Of a DNA stretch of 64,000 nucleotides, positions 1 to 11,880 are shown piece after piece. Position 1 is the stretch's first letter. The number at the start of each line of letters is the position of its first letter. Under the pieces are notes generated by a model. That model was not told the origin of the DNA, did no database searches, and saw only the letters and a list, made by a program, of their open reading frames with translations. This DNA comes from Loripinus fragilis (lineage: Eukaryota > Mollusca > Bivalvia > Lucinida > Lucinidae): NCBI GenBank assembly GCA_964019695.1, contig OZ026528.1, positions 51,273,495-51,337,494 on the forward strand, read 5' to 3'. A program made the position numbers and the translations under genes.

Positions 1-690
1 TCATTTTAGTTATTGCTCATGACCTCAAGCTTTTTAGAAAACGTGAAGAATTATTTGTTTTCCCAAGCCATAACAAAATACTGCATGATATATTTTGGTA
101 CTTCCACCAAAATAGAACTCGATTTTTAGAATAAAATTTAGATTAAAAACTGTCATTGAAAATCTTAAACGTGTGTTTATATTCCATAGAATATCATTTT
201 CAGCGTCACCAGACTAATTATCTTTCAGGGAGGCCAAATTTACACCCCCCCCACAGATTATGAGGATAATTCAATACAAAACGTTAAGGAGTGATTTTTT
301 GTCATTCACATATCACATATTACCTGTATGAAGTAACTCAACATTATAACGCTAAGAAAAAAATAAAACCAGGTATAATAGGTGCCCATCCGAGAATACA
401 CCCTGGTCCCGTGGTTCCAAAGTCCGACACGCTAACCACTAGGCTACTAAGTCAGGTGGTGCGCGGCTCGAAATAACCCTACATATTGGACAGATAATGC
501 AATATACGCTTTCGCTTACAAGGAAAAAAGGGAAATTGTGTACATTGTGATTTCGCCTGATCTATTTATCTGTATTTGGTACTAAGACAATCACTTCTAA
601 TAAAGGGTCAAAAGATATTTCGGTCACATTTTAGTTTCCTTGTTTCCCGAAGCAGGAAATCTGCACATGGAAATTAGCCGCTTATGTCTT
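1..690. other. No recognisable gene
   Basis: AT-rich sequence with only a 61-codon ORF that resembles no family I know. A stretch around 390-470 includes a B-box-like GGTTCCAAAGTCCGACACG and might be an antisense tRNA-like relic, but I cannot fold it. I see nothing else. Confidence 0.5.
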
Positions 691-942
691 TAAATGTGAG
701 TGAGGATCGTGTATATTGTAAAAGATTCATGAAGACTTGTGTGGCTGCAAACTGAGAAATGTAATGAGAGCGAGGTTTGTGGTCTTGAACAGATACTGTG
801 GATGCGAACTAAGTGTCACGAAACCACTGGTTGTAAGCGTGTCTTGCTCAAGGACACAATGCAGTGTCTCCGATGAGTCTTGAGACAGCGACGCCTAGAT
901 CTCTGAGTCCAATATTCTACTATAATTGAGCTTCCGCACTTA

Positions 943-1094
943 GGGAGCGCAGTGGCTATATGGTAGAGTGCTTGTCTCTAGATCAATGGAGTTGCAGGTT
1001 CGAGCCTCACCGGCGTCCTGAGCAAGACACATGTATATTAATCCTTAATTAGTACTGATTCAACCAAGGAAGACCCGTCGTCCGGACATTGTTG
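943..1094 (+). mobile_element. tRNA-derived SINE, 5' part, interrupted
   Basis: The tRNA-like head carries an A-box-like GCGCAGTGGCTATATGG and a B box GGTTCGAGCC. It is followed by the family body (CTTGAGCAAGACAC-like and ACTGATTCAACC-like segments). It breaks off after the GACCCGTC segment at about 1094. The missing tail (GTAAAGGATCAAATCA) reappears at about 2662-2695, so the SINE seems split by the element at 1095-2661. Other copies are at 2767, 12579, 30626 (minus) and 42388. Confidence 0.75.
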
Positions 1095-2004
1095 CCCCCC
1101 AGGGGTTTTGGGGATCTGGGGAGAATAGCTTTTTATTTTCAGGGAGCTGGGGAGCACTGGTAATCATTTAAGGGGAGCTAGGGAGCAAGCTCATAATTTT
1201 GGGGATATAGGGAGCCTTGCCAAAAACCAAACAAAAGTAAGGAAAAGCCTCCATTTTATTTTATTTTTTAAAAATTTCTTCTGCTTCCGGGGGGGGGGGG
1301 GGGGGCTAGCCCACCAGACCCCCCTTGTAAATTCTAAATGTATTTATTTTCCTACTAACATGCTCATCAAATATTGATCTTAGTTAGAAATATGGCAATT
1401 AAGTTTTCTTGTTGATTTTTTTCCCCTTAAATATGTTGATTTTTAGGTTGGTAATAACACACCATTTTTTTTGAAAAGTTTCCGGGGGAGCATGCCCCCT
1501 GGCCCCCCTAGCAACAGTGTCACTACACAATGTTACGAGGCTACCCACACACCTGTTAGGTTCTTATCTTATTGGTAATTAGCCCTTTTTAAGGGAATTT
1601 TGGAAGAATGCTTATCGGATATATGCCTACTTGATTTAACTGAAGTTAACAAGCATATAGGCACTAATAAGCAATTGTAGAAAAGACTGTAGAAAAGACT
1701 TTTTATAGTGCTTTCACTAAAGTTTCTAGTAATCTAGTTTAAGCTGTTGGTAAAAATCAGCCCCTGTTTCTAAAAAGAAAAACGAATGGTATGGCTCTAA
1801 ACCTCCTATCCTACTCTACCAGGTACAGCAACAACATTTTAAGGATGGCCTCATACTTTGAGCCATATATAATGCATTTCATCGAAATCAATTATATGTC
1901 ATGCATTCCATGGCTTTTATATGTTATGTATTCCATGGCAAAGACCTGTCTTTACATGTATAAGACAAAATATTTAGTGATCATTAAGTCATATATATAT
2001 ATAT

Positions 2005-2211
2005 GATATAAATCAAAAAACAGTGCTAAATTTTTTGAAATCCACGCATAAGACTGGGCCCTTTTTTGGGCGTAAATAATCATATAATTCATGTATATAG
2101 TTATATTTTGGTAACTATCCATCTAATGTAGTGTGTCTTGAAACTCTGATGAAAGGGAAAGCCAAAAGCGCTTAGTTTCAAAAATTTTAGCACTGTTTTT
2201 TGATTTATATC
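2005..2211. mobile_element. MITE with long terminal inverted repeats
   Basis: The first about 32 bases (starting GATATAAATCAAAAAACAG) and the last about 32 bases (ending with the reverse complement) form near-perfect inverted repeats around a 140-base core. The core includes CTCTGATGAAAGGG followed by AAAAGCGCTTAG, faintly similar to the motif at 61210. There is no coding capacity. Confidence 0.7.
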
Positions 2212-2305
2212 CGTAAATATTTATTTCTCAAATCAATTTAGCATCCTTTACTGGATCCAGTGCCACAGGAAAGATATCTCGTTTGGTGCATTAGCCTATT
2301 TCTCA

Positions 2306-2435
<130 letters not shown>

Positions 2436-2766
2436 CTTCATAGTTTTTAAGTATGTGATTTTAATTCTATGGAAAGATAAATACCTTTAAGGGAGAATTG
2501 GCTTATATTTTTGGGGATTTGGGGAGAAGCTGAACTACTTTTAGGGATTTGGGAGCGAAGGCAAATACTTTTAGGGAGACAAGGACATTATTTTCAGAGA
2601 GACGGGGAGATCAATTCATTATTTTCAGGGATCCAGGGAGCACAGACCCCCCTGGGGGCCTCATCGTTGGGTGGTAAAGGATCAAATCACACAAATAAAA
2701 ATACATGATAAGAAGTGTTTGTTTATATGTTTTTAACAAAACGAATTATTTGTTTATCTTTTGTTT

Positions 2767-2997
2767 GGTAGCGCAGTGGCTCAGTGATTGAGTGTTTGAC
2801 TTGAGACGGAGGGGCCGTGGGTTCGAGCCTCACCGACGTCACTGCGTTGTGTCCTTGAGCAAAACACATTAATCATTAATAATAACTTAATCCTAACTTA
2901 GTACTGGTTCAACTCAGGAAGACCCGTCCCTACATATTATTACTGAAATATTGTTGATGGGACGTAAAGAATCAAATCAAACAAACAAACAAACACA
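2767..2997 (+). mobile_element. tRNA-derived SINE, full length
   Basis: The head contains the A box (AGTGGCTCAGTGATTGAG) and B box (GGTTCGAGCC). The body follows, then the tail GGGACGTAAAGAATCAAATC and an (AAAC)n end. The target duplication is ATCTTTTGTTT at 2756-2766 and ATCTTTTGCTTT at 2998-3009. The paralogous region near 42620 holds the uninterrupted site, so the insertion postdates the segmental duplication. Confidence 0.85.
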
Positions 2998-3649
2998 ATC
3001 TTTTGCTTTTCTATTACCTAATATGGGCAGGTACAGATGTATTCTTATAACTGTGCGACTGATACACTGCCTGCATAATATTATGAATGTCAATAACTTC
3101 TTTCTCAATCTTTAGTGAAACTTTTGATCTACTTTCGGTTTCCTATTATTTATTAGAGTAATTTATCTCCCTTGAACAAATTCATACATTCTATATTACC
3201 TGAGCATTGAGTGAGCAACCAACAGCTTTGCTACAGATAACTGCTGATAATACACGTTGACTGTCCATTTACTTATAAATCATTTTTAATGTCTTCTTAC
3301 CCACACGCAGCAGAATAGAACATACTTTTCGACCGACTTTCGTTTTCCTAATACTTATAAGAGGAGTCACCACTTCCTTGTCCCTGGGTGGCCCACAGTG
3401 GAAATAAACATTATTAAAATTATGAATCAGTCTGTCAAGTAATAGATATTTTTCTGGCTGTTTACTTACCCACATGCAGCAAATTATTCAGTTAATCTAA
3501 ATGTCCAACAGTTGTGATAATGCGACGTAGTTAAAAAAGTACATGCATGATCTGTACCCTTAACAAAAAACAAGTATAAGCTTTATAAAAAAAACAAGTA
3601 TAAGCTTTTTTAAATATAAGCTTGAGATCTGTTAGATTCATAAGAGATT

Positions 3650-3705
3650 ACAGCGTGCGTGCGCGTTCGTGCGTGTATGCGTGTGTGCGTGTGTGTGTGT
3701 GTGTG
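3650..3705. repeat. Impure (GT)n microsatellite
   Basis: GTGCGTGCGCG-type interrupted repeat ending in a pure GT run. It is the paralogue of the much longer pure run at 43769-43835. Confidence 0.9.
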
Positions 3706-5205
3706 TTATTTTTCGCATACTGTCTCGATGTTGAGTAGGAGTAGATGGCAATATTGGTCTCATGGTATGAGACGTCGCATTCTTCTTCATTTTCATTTGG
3801 GTGATTATAAGCTGAGTGCGCATTCTATTGATAAACTTCTGTTTGGATATGCAACTATATTGCTGCAGATCTGAGCCCCTCCATCCAAAGCTATTATACC
3901 TGTCAGTCATGTCTTTGGATCATATGTGTGCACACAATATTCTTGTAGTTAGACTTTTTCTGTAGTAGAATAAACATGTAGATAGCATGGTTCCATTATT
4001 ACGAAACAACGTCTAAGTGAAAATAATACTAAATGCTATAACGGATGGACATCATGGGGACTATTGTCAAATCATATTGACGAACGCAGGTCTTTCCCCT
4101 TATCACACCCAGAGTATGTTAACATGATGGAAAAATGATTTTTTTTGTTTACTTTCATTGGAAACGAGAGCTTTTGACACGGTTGCTGAGTGTATCGACC
4201 CTTATTTGTTATTCCTAAGCAATGGTTAAATCAGTCCATGTACTCTGACGGATATTGCCCATATTTTTAGGTGGAGTAACTTCAAATATTCAAGTGGGGT
4301 AACTTTCACACCAAGTAACAAAACCACGCTGGAGTTCCAACGCTGTCATTTCATTTATTGTTGCAGATGGTTTTGTTAACATCAACATAACACATCTATG
4401 TAATTTTGTCCCATTCAATCCTACTTTTATACAGAAAATGGGGGTTATTAGGGGTATACATGATAAATTTAAGTATATAATCTGATTGACTTTTTGATTT
4501 ACATAGAAGTCGATATATCCAGAACATGTCTCAAAGGCGCTCGTTTCAAGGAAAAACGAAACACTGCATCATTCTTCGCATTGACTTAAAACTTATAATA
4601 AAGAAGGTTGTCCTGGTTTTGATTTGATAACAGTTGCCTTCATATAGCAAAGACGCTTTTAATACGTTTTGGCCTGGTTATAATGGTAAAATATTTAAAC
4701 ATGGAATATAATTGCCAAAATGTTACATAATTCACTTAGTCTAACATAGTAATACATGATCTAGGGGTGATTCTTTACCAAAATTGTTCAAATTTTATTA
4801 CACTTCAAAAATGGTCATCAAAAGCGGAGCTGGTTTTTACCAGTCAATTAAAAGGGAAACAAAGAGCTGGTGATTATTTCTTGCTGGTCTTTTATTTTAT
4901 TTGTCAAAGGGACCAAAGGTTTTTGCTATAAGAAGCTATTTCCCTGGTTAATTTACCCACTATTTATCATCAGCTGTGGCATGCAGAACCTGTTGAGAGT
5001 TTTGTTGCATGATTATTATTGTCACTGTGTTGGTACACTTGCAGAAGTCCATATAACTAAGATATGAACTATTATAAAACGTACATTGGAAACAAAAAAT
5101 TGACATGGTTCCCATTGATAAAAGTCTTTAATGTGAAAATGAAAATAAAATGAAAATGTCTTGCCAACGTCTCGCTGGGGAGGAGAGAGGTGCTTACTTA
5201 ACTGT
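3706..5205. other. Non-coding, duplicated sequence
   Basis: Collinear with parts of 43836-46270. ORFs up to 90 codons lie here but none is recognisable, and none is preserved in frame in the other copy as far as I can see. No gene is supported. Confidence 0.6.
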
Positions 5206-5211
5206 AATTTA

Positions 5212-5652
5212 GCCTTGACATGGGATTTCCAACAATGTGGTATGTGCGACCAGCAAAGCCTCAAATCAGCCTGCGCATACGCCACACTGGTAAATGTATA
5301 CGTCGACTTGCTGGTAAGCAGTTAGTAATAGATTCGAGTGCTTACTTAAATCGCCATGCACATACTGAATACTTAAAAAATCTAATTCTATAGTCCTTTA
5401 GGCATATGACATGTTTTTCTATATAGTATTAACACCAATATCTACCACTTCCGGTCTATGAAATACCAGCAATACGCGTAAATACCACCAAATCGACGTA
5501 TACATTTACCAGTGTGTACGCGCAGTCTGATCAGAGCCTTTGCTAGTTGTTGTTTGCATAGTCAATTAGTGTTAAGCTACTGACTGAACATCATTTGGAG
5601 TTTTTACTCTTATAAAGGAGGCTACAGTGGCTCGTTCGAGTCTACACTTGTC
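5212..5652 (+). mobile_element. 235-bp MITE, split by a nested insertion
   Basis: Member of the family with ends GAGCC...GGCTC also found at 22399, 30362, 31941 (minus) and 32253. The left part runs to about 5282 and the right part resumes at 5517. Removing 5283-5516 plus one TACGC copy restores a continuous family sequence. A 4-bp target duplication (ATTT) fits the flanks. The second segmental copy at about 46283 lacks the MITE and gives the empty site. Confidence 0.8.
5283..5516. mobile_element. 234-bp MITE nested in another MITE
   Basis: It begins CACACTGGTAAATG and ends with the exact inverse, with 24 bp of perfect terminal inverted repeat and weaker pairing beyond. It is flanked by a 5-bp direct repeat TACGC (5278-5282 and 5517-5521). 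The host MITE's other copies show the uninterrupted site. There is no coding capacity. The superfamily is uncertain. Confidence 0.88.
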
Positions 5653-5659
5653 AAAATGA

Positions 5660-7130
5660 CACATTATTCATGGCTCATTTGTCTTTTTAATGTGGCGTGG
5701 GTGTTAGTGTTTTGTCTTTTTAATGTCGCGTTGGCGTTAGTGTTCTGTCTTTTTTAATGTCGCATGGGTGTAAGTCTTTTGTCATTTTAATGTTGCGTGG
5801 GTGTACGTGTTCTGTCTTCTTAATGTCGCATGGGTGCTAGTGCTCTGTCTTTTTAATGTTGCGTGGGTGTTAGTGTTGTCTTTTTAATGCCGCGTGGGTG
5901 TAAGTGTTCTGTCTTTTTAATGTCGCATAGGTGTTAGTGTTCTTTCTTTTTAATGCCCCGTGGGTGTTAGTGTTCTGTCTTTTTAATGTTGCGTGGGTGT
6001 TAGTGTTTTGTCTGTTTAATGTTGTGTGAGTGTAAGTTTTCTGTCTTTTTAATGTGGCGTGGGTTTTGGTGATCTGTCTTTTTAATGTCATGTGGGTGTT
6101 AGTGTTCTGTTTTCTTAATGTTACGTGAATGTTAGTGTTCAGTCTTTTTAATCCTGTGTGGGTGTTAGTGTTCTGTCTTTTTAATGTTGCGTGGGTGTTA
6201 GTGTTCTGCCTTTTTAATGCTGCATGAGTGTTAGTGTTCTGTATTTTTAATGTCTCATGGGTGTAAGTTTTCTGTCATTTTACTGTTGCGTGGGTGTTAG
6301 TGATCTGTCTTTTAAACGCTGTGTGGGTGTTAGTGTTCTGTCTTTTTTATCCCGCGTGAGTGTTAGTGTTCTGTCGTTTTAATGCCGCATGGTGTTAGTG
6401 TTCTGTCTTTATTTAATGTTGTGTGAGTGTTAGCGTTCTGTCTTTTTAATGCCTTGTAGGTGTTAGTGTTCTGTTTTTTAATGTTGCGTGAGTGTTAGTT
6501 TTCTGTACTTTTAATTTGTGTGGGTGTTAGTGTTCAGTCTTTTTAATGCCGTGTGGGTGTTAGTGTTCTGTCTTTTAAATGTCGTGCGGGTGTAAGTGTT
6601 CTGTCTTTTTAATGCTGTGTAGGTGTTAGTGTTCTGTCTTCTTAATGCCTTGTGGGTGTTAGCGTTCTGTCTTTTTAATGTCACGTGGAGGTAAGTGTTC
6701 TGTCTTTTTAATGTCGCGTAGGTGTTAGTGTTCTGTCTTTTTAATGTCATGTGGATGTAAGTGCTCTGTCTTTTTAATGTCGCGTGAGTGTTAGTGTTCT
6801 GTCTTTTTAATGTCGCTTGGGTGTTAGTGTTTTGTCTTTTTAATGTCGTATGAGTGTTAGTGTTCCGTCTTTTTAATGCTGCGTGGGTGTTAGTGTTCTG
6901 TCCTTTTAATGTCGTTTGGGTGTTAGTGTTCTGTCTTTTAAATGTTGTGTCGGTGTTAGTGTTCTGCCTTTTTAATGCCGTGTGGGTGTTAGTTTTCTGT
7001 CTTTTTACTGTTGCGTGGGTGTTAGTGATCTGTCTTTTTAACGCTGTGTGGGTGTTAGTGGTCTGTCTTTTTTATGCCGTTGGGTGTTATTGTTCTGCTT
7101 TTTAATTTTGTGTGGGTGTTAGAGTTCTGC
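5660..7130 (+). repeat. 34-bp minisatellite array
   Basis: About 40 copies of a unit like TGTCTTTTTAATGTCGCGTG followed by GGTGTTAGTGTTC. The unit is diverged at the GTCGCG position but keeps the spacing. Reading either strand gives periodic pseudo-ORFs that should not be taken as proteins. The paralogue at about 46284-46318 has a single unit. Confidence 0.95.
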
Positions 7131-7139
7131 GTCTCTTTG

Positions 7140-7570
7140 TCACAATGTCATGATTTGGTCTGCAGTGAGTGATTTTGACATTTACCGGTCATTTTTCCTT
7201 TTAGAGTGAATATTCATCCTTTTTACAAATGCGTTTATTATAGAGCTTGACAGTATTGGGACAACAATTCATCTTTAAGTGTTTGTGAAAGCTTTTTAAT
7301 TAGTCTGCTATTGATTGCCTTCACAAGTCCCTGTAGTCCAGCTATTTTAGCTATTTTATAGGCCAATCAGCCCCAAACGTGGGTAATGAAGTCACGATTA
7401 CCTGTTTAAACACATTCAGGGCAGTATCATAAATCTTTGATAATGGTTCAAAATTATAATGCTTCAGTATTATATTTAAGCAAACGCAGGCTATTTATTA
7501 GAATATTTTATACCTGGGTTGATATTTAATAATTATCAGTTACCTCTCATATTAAATGCATTGTTGCGCT
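7140..7570. other. Duplicated non-coding sequence
   Basis: Matches 46320-46670 except for about 70 extra bases at 7337-7408 (CCAGCTATTTTAGC through CCTGTTT), which are absent from the other copy. No ORF of interest. Confidence 0.6.
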
Positions 7571-7575
7571 TGCCG

Positions 7576-8290
7576 AACGTCATGTGTTAAGTTCAAAGTG
7601 ACCAACAACCTTTGAGTGTCACAGGCTCCGTACAAAGTGGATGAACGTCATGTATTAAGTTCAGAGTGAGCGACAGCCTTTGAGTGCCACAGGCTCTGCT
7701 CAAAGTGGGTAATTGTCATGTGTTAAGTTCAAAGTGAGCGACAGCCTATGAGTGCCACAGGCTCAGCTCAAAGTGGGTGAACGTCATGTTTTAAGTTCAA
7801 AGTGAGCGACAGCCTTTGAGTATAACAGGCTCCGAACAAAGTGGATGAATGTCATGTGTTAAGTTCAAAGTGAGCGACAGCCTATGAGTGCCACAGGCTA
7901 AGTTCAAATTGGGTGAACGTCAAGTGTTCAGTTCAAAGTGAGCGACAGCCTATGAGTGCCACAGGCTAAGTTCAAATTGGATGAACGTCATGTGTTCAGT
8001 TCAAAGTGAGCGGCAGCCTATGAGTGCCACAGGCTCAGTTCAACGTGGATGAACGTCATGTGTTAAGTTCAAAGTGAGCGACAGCCTATGAGTGCCACAG
8101 GCTCAGTTCAACGTGGATGAACGTCATGTGTTAAGTTCAAAGTGAGCGACAGCCTATAAGTGCCACAGGCTCAGCCCATAGCGGGAAACACCATCAAGAT
8201 AACCACCAGGTGTTCAGTTTAAAGTGAAGAACACCCTCAGCATGAACGTCACTGGCTCAGTATAAAGTGAGTGACACACTTCAAGTGACA
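7576..8290 (+). repeat. 68-bp tandem repeat
   Basis: Units start near 7576, 7644, 7711, 7780, 7848, 7916, 7984, 8052 and 8120 with AACGTCATGTGTTAAGTTC, followed by degenerate units to about 8290. Each unit contains GCCTATGAGTGCCACAGGC, itself a short hairpin. Confidence 0.93.
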
Positions 8291-8440
8291 CTCACTTTCA
8301 GAATAGTGGCATGTTACATTGAACTGAGCCTTTGGCGATCATCGTTATTATGAACCGCCAAAGAGAAATTCATTTCCTTTTTCTCAATAGATATTAGCGA
8401 GTGTTATCAGTAATATTCTAAAAAGACATAACATTTAATA

Positions 8441-8443
8441 CGA

Positions 8444-8480
<37 letters not shown>

Positions 8481-8493
8481 GAGAGAGAGAGAG
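8441..8493. repeat. (GA)n / (GACA)n microsatellite
   Basis: Compound repeat of GA and GACA units. Confidence 0.95.
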
Positions 8494-9305
8494 AGTTTGG
8501 TAAAGGTGTATATTCAGTCCTACTTACGTTAATATTTTATTATGTTTCTTCGTTAACTTATTTTAACCCTCCAAATATCCTTATGTACACGCCTGAGTTT
8601 ACAAAATATATCCATACACTATGGAAACTATGGTTATTATCTTTCTATACGAAGCAAGTACTTCCTTTTTGAGATAAAACATTGTAAATTAACCGCCACT
8701 ACCATGCTAAATTCACATATGTCTTGTTTGGAAAACAGTGTTAATCCTAATCATTAGACTTCTGAGAAGCCAGCTGATCAAGAGATACATTGATTTTTCT
8801 TATCTTTTTGATGATACATCCTAAAAATGAAATAATAGTAATACATAACAAGCTAATTGAATCAAAGTTTGGGGCGAGTGTCAATACATTAATAATTCTA
8901 ACACAACTCGCCTATAGAGCCTATGCTAAAAAACGTGACAGTCGGGACGCGTAGTGAAGGTGTATGAATATTTTCAAATTTGCATATAGCAACAAAAACG
9001 CTCGGATTTTTCGTCTTTCTTGGCGAACAAGGAACGAGACCTCAAATTTACCCGCTTGTTGCACGAATGTCCCAAATCTTATTCTGTTAAAAATTGGCCA
9101 GTCGTGTTCGTCAGCTGTTCAAGCTTTCCCATATCGTAGGATTTTTAGTCTATGACAACACTCTGAAACAACGAGATGGGCGAACCAGAAAACTTGCAAG
9201 ATGGATGTGCCAGTAAAAAAGTGGTTCACGTTTGATATCAAATTTCTCATTTTTTAGACTTGGTCCCGCTTTGGCATATATGGCATGAAAGATATAGGGT
9301 TTCAA
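8494..9305. other. No recognisable gene
   Basis: Unique-looking sequence with a 63-codon ORF at 8964 that matches nothing I know. Nothing else is supported. Confidence 0.5.
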
Positions 9306-10197
9306 CACTGGCACTTGAGTCACAAACCATAAATTTTAGTAAGTTGAAAGCACAATCGGCATATCAACGAAACTCAAAATGCATGAAAACATCGAAAAAA
9401 TCGATTTTATAAAGATAGCGTTCGATTCTTCAAGCACAAATAGAGACATGGTCTTGAAGTGGAAACCGGGTCAACTTGTTTGGACGGATCTCCTACCCCT
9501 CAAACGTATTAGTTGTTCTTCAACCCCACCATCGTTTGATAGTACAGTGATTACTCTATCTAGGGATATAGTCCACAAAATTGAAAAAAAAAACTCACCT
9601 TTGCAGGAAAAATGTAGACAGTTTGTACTTTTCTCGCAAACAGACATCACTCAACAAGCTAACTGCTTCCGCTTTCTGTTACTTTCATTTTCGTGTTTTC
9701 TTACGGATTATCTGATTGGCCGAAACACAATGCAGCACTTTCCCGCTTTCAGCTAATTGAACCGCGAAAATGACGCAATGTGAGCTCGACCAATCAGATA
9801 ACCCGTAAACAAACACGAAAACGAAAGTAACAGAAAACGGAAGTAGTTAGCTTGTCAAATGATGTCTGTTTGCGAGAAAAGTACAAACTGTCTATTTTTT
9901 TCCTGCAAAGGTGAGTTTATCAAACTTGTGGACTATATCCCTAGATAGAGTAATCACTGTACTCTCGAACGACGGTGGGGTTGAAGAAAAACTAATACGT
10001 TTGAGGGGTAGGAGACCTGTCCAAACGAGTTGACCCAGTTTCCACTTCAAGACCATGTCTCTATTTATACTCAAAGAAACGAACACTATCTTTATAAAAT
10101 TGATTTTTTTTTCGATGTTTCATGCATTATGAGCTTCGTTGATATGCTGATGGAGCTTTCAAGTTATTAATTGATGTTTGGGACTCAAGTGCCAGTG
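9306..10197. mobile_element. Long inverted repeat 1 (foldback), about 430-bp arms
   Basis: Starts with CACTGGCACTTGAGTC at 9306 and ends with its inverse at 10197. The two arms pair almost to the centre near 9755. Each arm read outwards-in encodes the same peptide, NRDMVLKWKxGQLVWTxLLP followed by LKRIS, plus strand in the left arm and minus strand in the right arm, with about 10 percent change. The arms also share the sequence TCTGATTGG near the centre. No transposase motif is visible. Confidence 0.8.
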
Positions 10198-10268
10198 GGT
10201 TTGAACTACCAATTTTTATCGAAATTCGTTCTGGAAACAAAATTCGCTCCTTTCTCTTCGACAGGTCC

Positions 10269-10780
10269 AGTGTCACCAAACCACGTGGTGTGTGACGTAA
10301 ATTTTTGGTACCACCGGCAGCTAAATCATCAACAAGAAGCATCGCCTCGGAACTTCAATCAATCGTAAGTATTTTATTTTCCAGCCGATTTCAACGACAT
10401 ATAGCCTATTCTAAGGGGAAAAGTGAGTTCTTTACAACGGTGTTAATGGATTTGTCACCAGATTAATACTTTAGGCCTGAAAACGAGGCAAATGTCTTGG
10501 CAATATTTGGGACTGGCTTGCCGTGGTTGCACGGTGTTTTTCACATTTTCTGGACATTTGCCTCGTTTTCAGGCCTAAAGTATTAATCTGGTGACAAATT
10601 CATTAACACCGTTGTAAAGAACTCACTTTTTCCCTTAGAATAGGCTATATGTCGTTGAAATCGGCTGGAAAATAAAATACTTACGATTGATTGAAGTTCC
10701 GAGGCGATGCTTCTTGTTGATGATTTAGCTGCCGGTGGTACCAAAAATTTACGTCACACACCACGTGGTTTGGTGACACT
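10269..10780. mobile_element. Long inverted repeat 2, 228-bp arms
   Basis: Left arm 10269-10496 and right arm 10553-10780 are equal in length and nearly identical inverses. The spacer is 56 bp. Outer ends read AGTGTCACCAAACCACGTGG and its inverse. No gene. This would form a very stable hairpin if single-stranded. Confidence 0.9.
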
Positions 10781-10811
10781 GAGGTCATACGGTCTTCAAA
10801 CGGTAAAACGT

Positions 10812-11270
10812 CCAATATCAAGGTGGCCAATCACGTGGTCTGCCTGAATAGGTTAACGGACTTTACGAACCAGTAATCCAACATCACAGGTAAGGAAAAT
10901 CGTTCATAACTGTCGATATATTTAGTCGAATTTCATGCGGTAAATTGCAAAAAAACCCTCATATTTTTCTGCACAAAAAATGTGTAATAGTTTCTTCGGG
11001 TTTGCTGCAGTTTTCATGAATTCTTCGACCAAATGAAGTGTGTACCCAATCGCGTAGAATTTTCTGTTTTTTCTTCAGTTGGTCGAGGTAATCTGGGAAA
11101 CTACAGCAAATCCAGGAGAAACTTTGACACAGCCTTGTGCAGAAAAATATGAGTGGGGTTTTGCACTTTACCGCATGATATTGGACTAAGTATTACGAAA
11201 GTTATGAATGATTTTGCTGGTTCAGGAAATCTGTGAACCCAATCATGCTGATTGGCCACCTTGAATATGG
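10812..11270. mobile_element. Long inverted repeat 3, diverged arms
   Basis: Left arm about 10812-11037 and right arm about 11078-11270. Both contain CAAGGTGGCCAATCA at the outer end and CTCATATTTTTCTGCACA internally, but they are clearly more diverged than the arms of repeat 2. No ORF of interest. Confidence 0.8.
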
Positions 11271-11289
11271 CGGAACACGAGGATTTGGT

Positions 11290-11680
11290 GCGACTAGCAA
11301 AGCCAGTTCATTTCGCACAAAACCAATCTGGACCATAATAAATGTATTAAAATTCAAATAAAAATATAGATCTATTTAATACATTGGATATCTAGGCCTT
11401 ATTTACCTCCGATACATTTATGTTTCAATGCTCCCAGTCAATGATTCTGCTGGTTAATGACGAAAACATTATGGACAAATGACGTAAGCAATCTTTTTTT
11501 AGCGCATACGGTATGGAAGGCCGTTCTGTCTACATAATTGTCAAGTATCTTGCTTACAATTAGGAAATGCCACGCACTATTCAATTATAACCCGCAGATT
11601 GTTTCTATTGGGGTTGATAGAACTAGAGGTAGTCCATTTTACACCCAAGTATTCACTAATTAATTCTTTACAAACTACTG
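11290..11680. other. No recognisable gene
   Basis: AT-rich sequence with no repeat or ORF I can name. Confidence 0.5.
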
Positions 11681-11880
11681 ATGAGGCCCTCCGAGGGAGG
11701 GAGGGTGGTACCTGTTCCCCTTAATTTCCCTGTTCCCCAATATTGCCCTTGTTTCTTTGCTCCCCTTCCCATGTTCCCCTCAAAATTTGGTCCTTTGTTT
11801 TCTCTTACCCTGAGATGATTGCTCTTTTCCCTGTACACAACCACTGGGAGGGTCTCAGTGATGGAACTTCACCCCCCCCC
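11681..11880. repeat. GAGGCCCT / GTTCCCC repeat, fragment
   Basis: Starts TGATGAGGCCCT and continues with repeated TGTTCCCC and TGCTCCCC segments. It is related to 15255-15478 in opposite orientation. Low-complexity structure; no gene. Confidence 0.55.

Noticed and set aside
5870..7105. Several 70-80-codon ORFs with repeated LKRQNT or VFCLFNV
   Set aside because: They follow the 34-bp minisatellite period in either strand and have no independent protein features.
7576..8290. CRISPR array
   Set aside because: The 68-bp units are contiguous with no unique spacers, and the context is eukaryotic.
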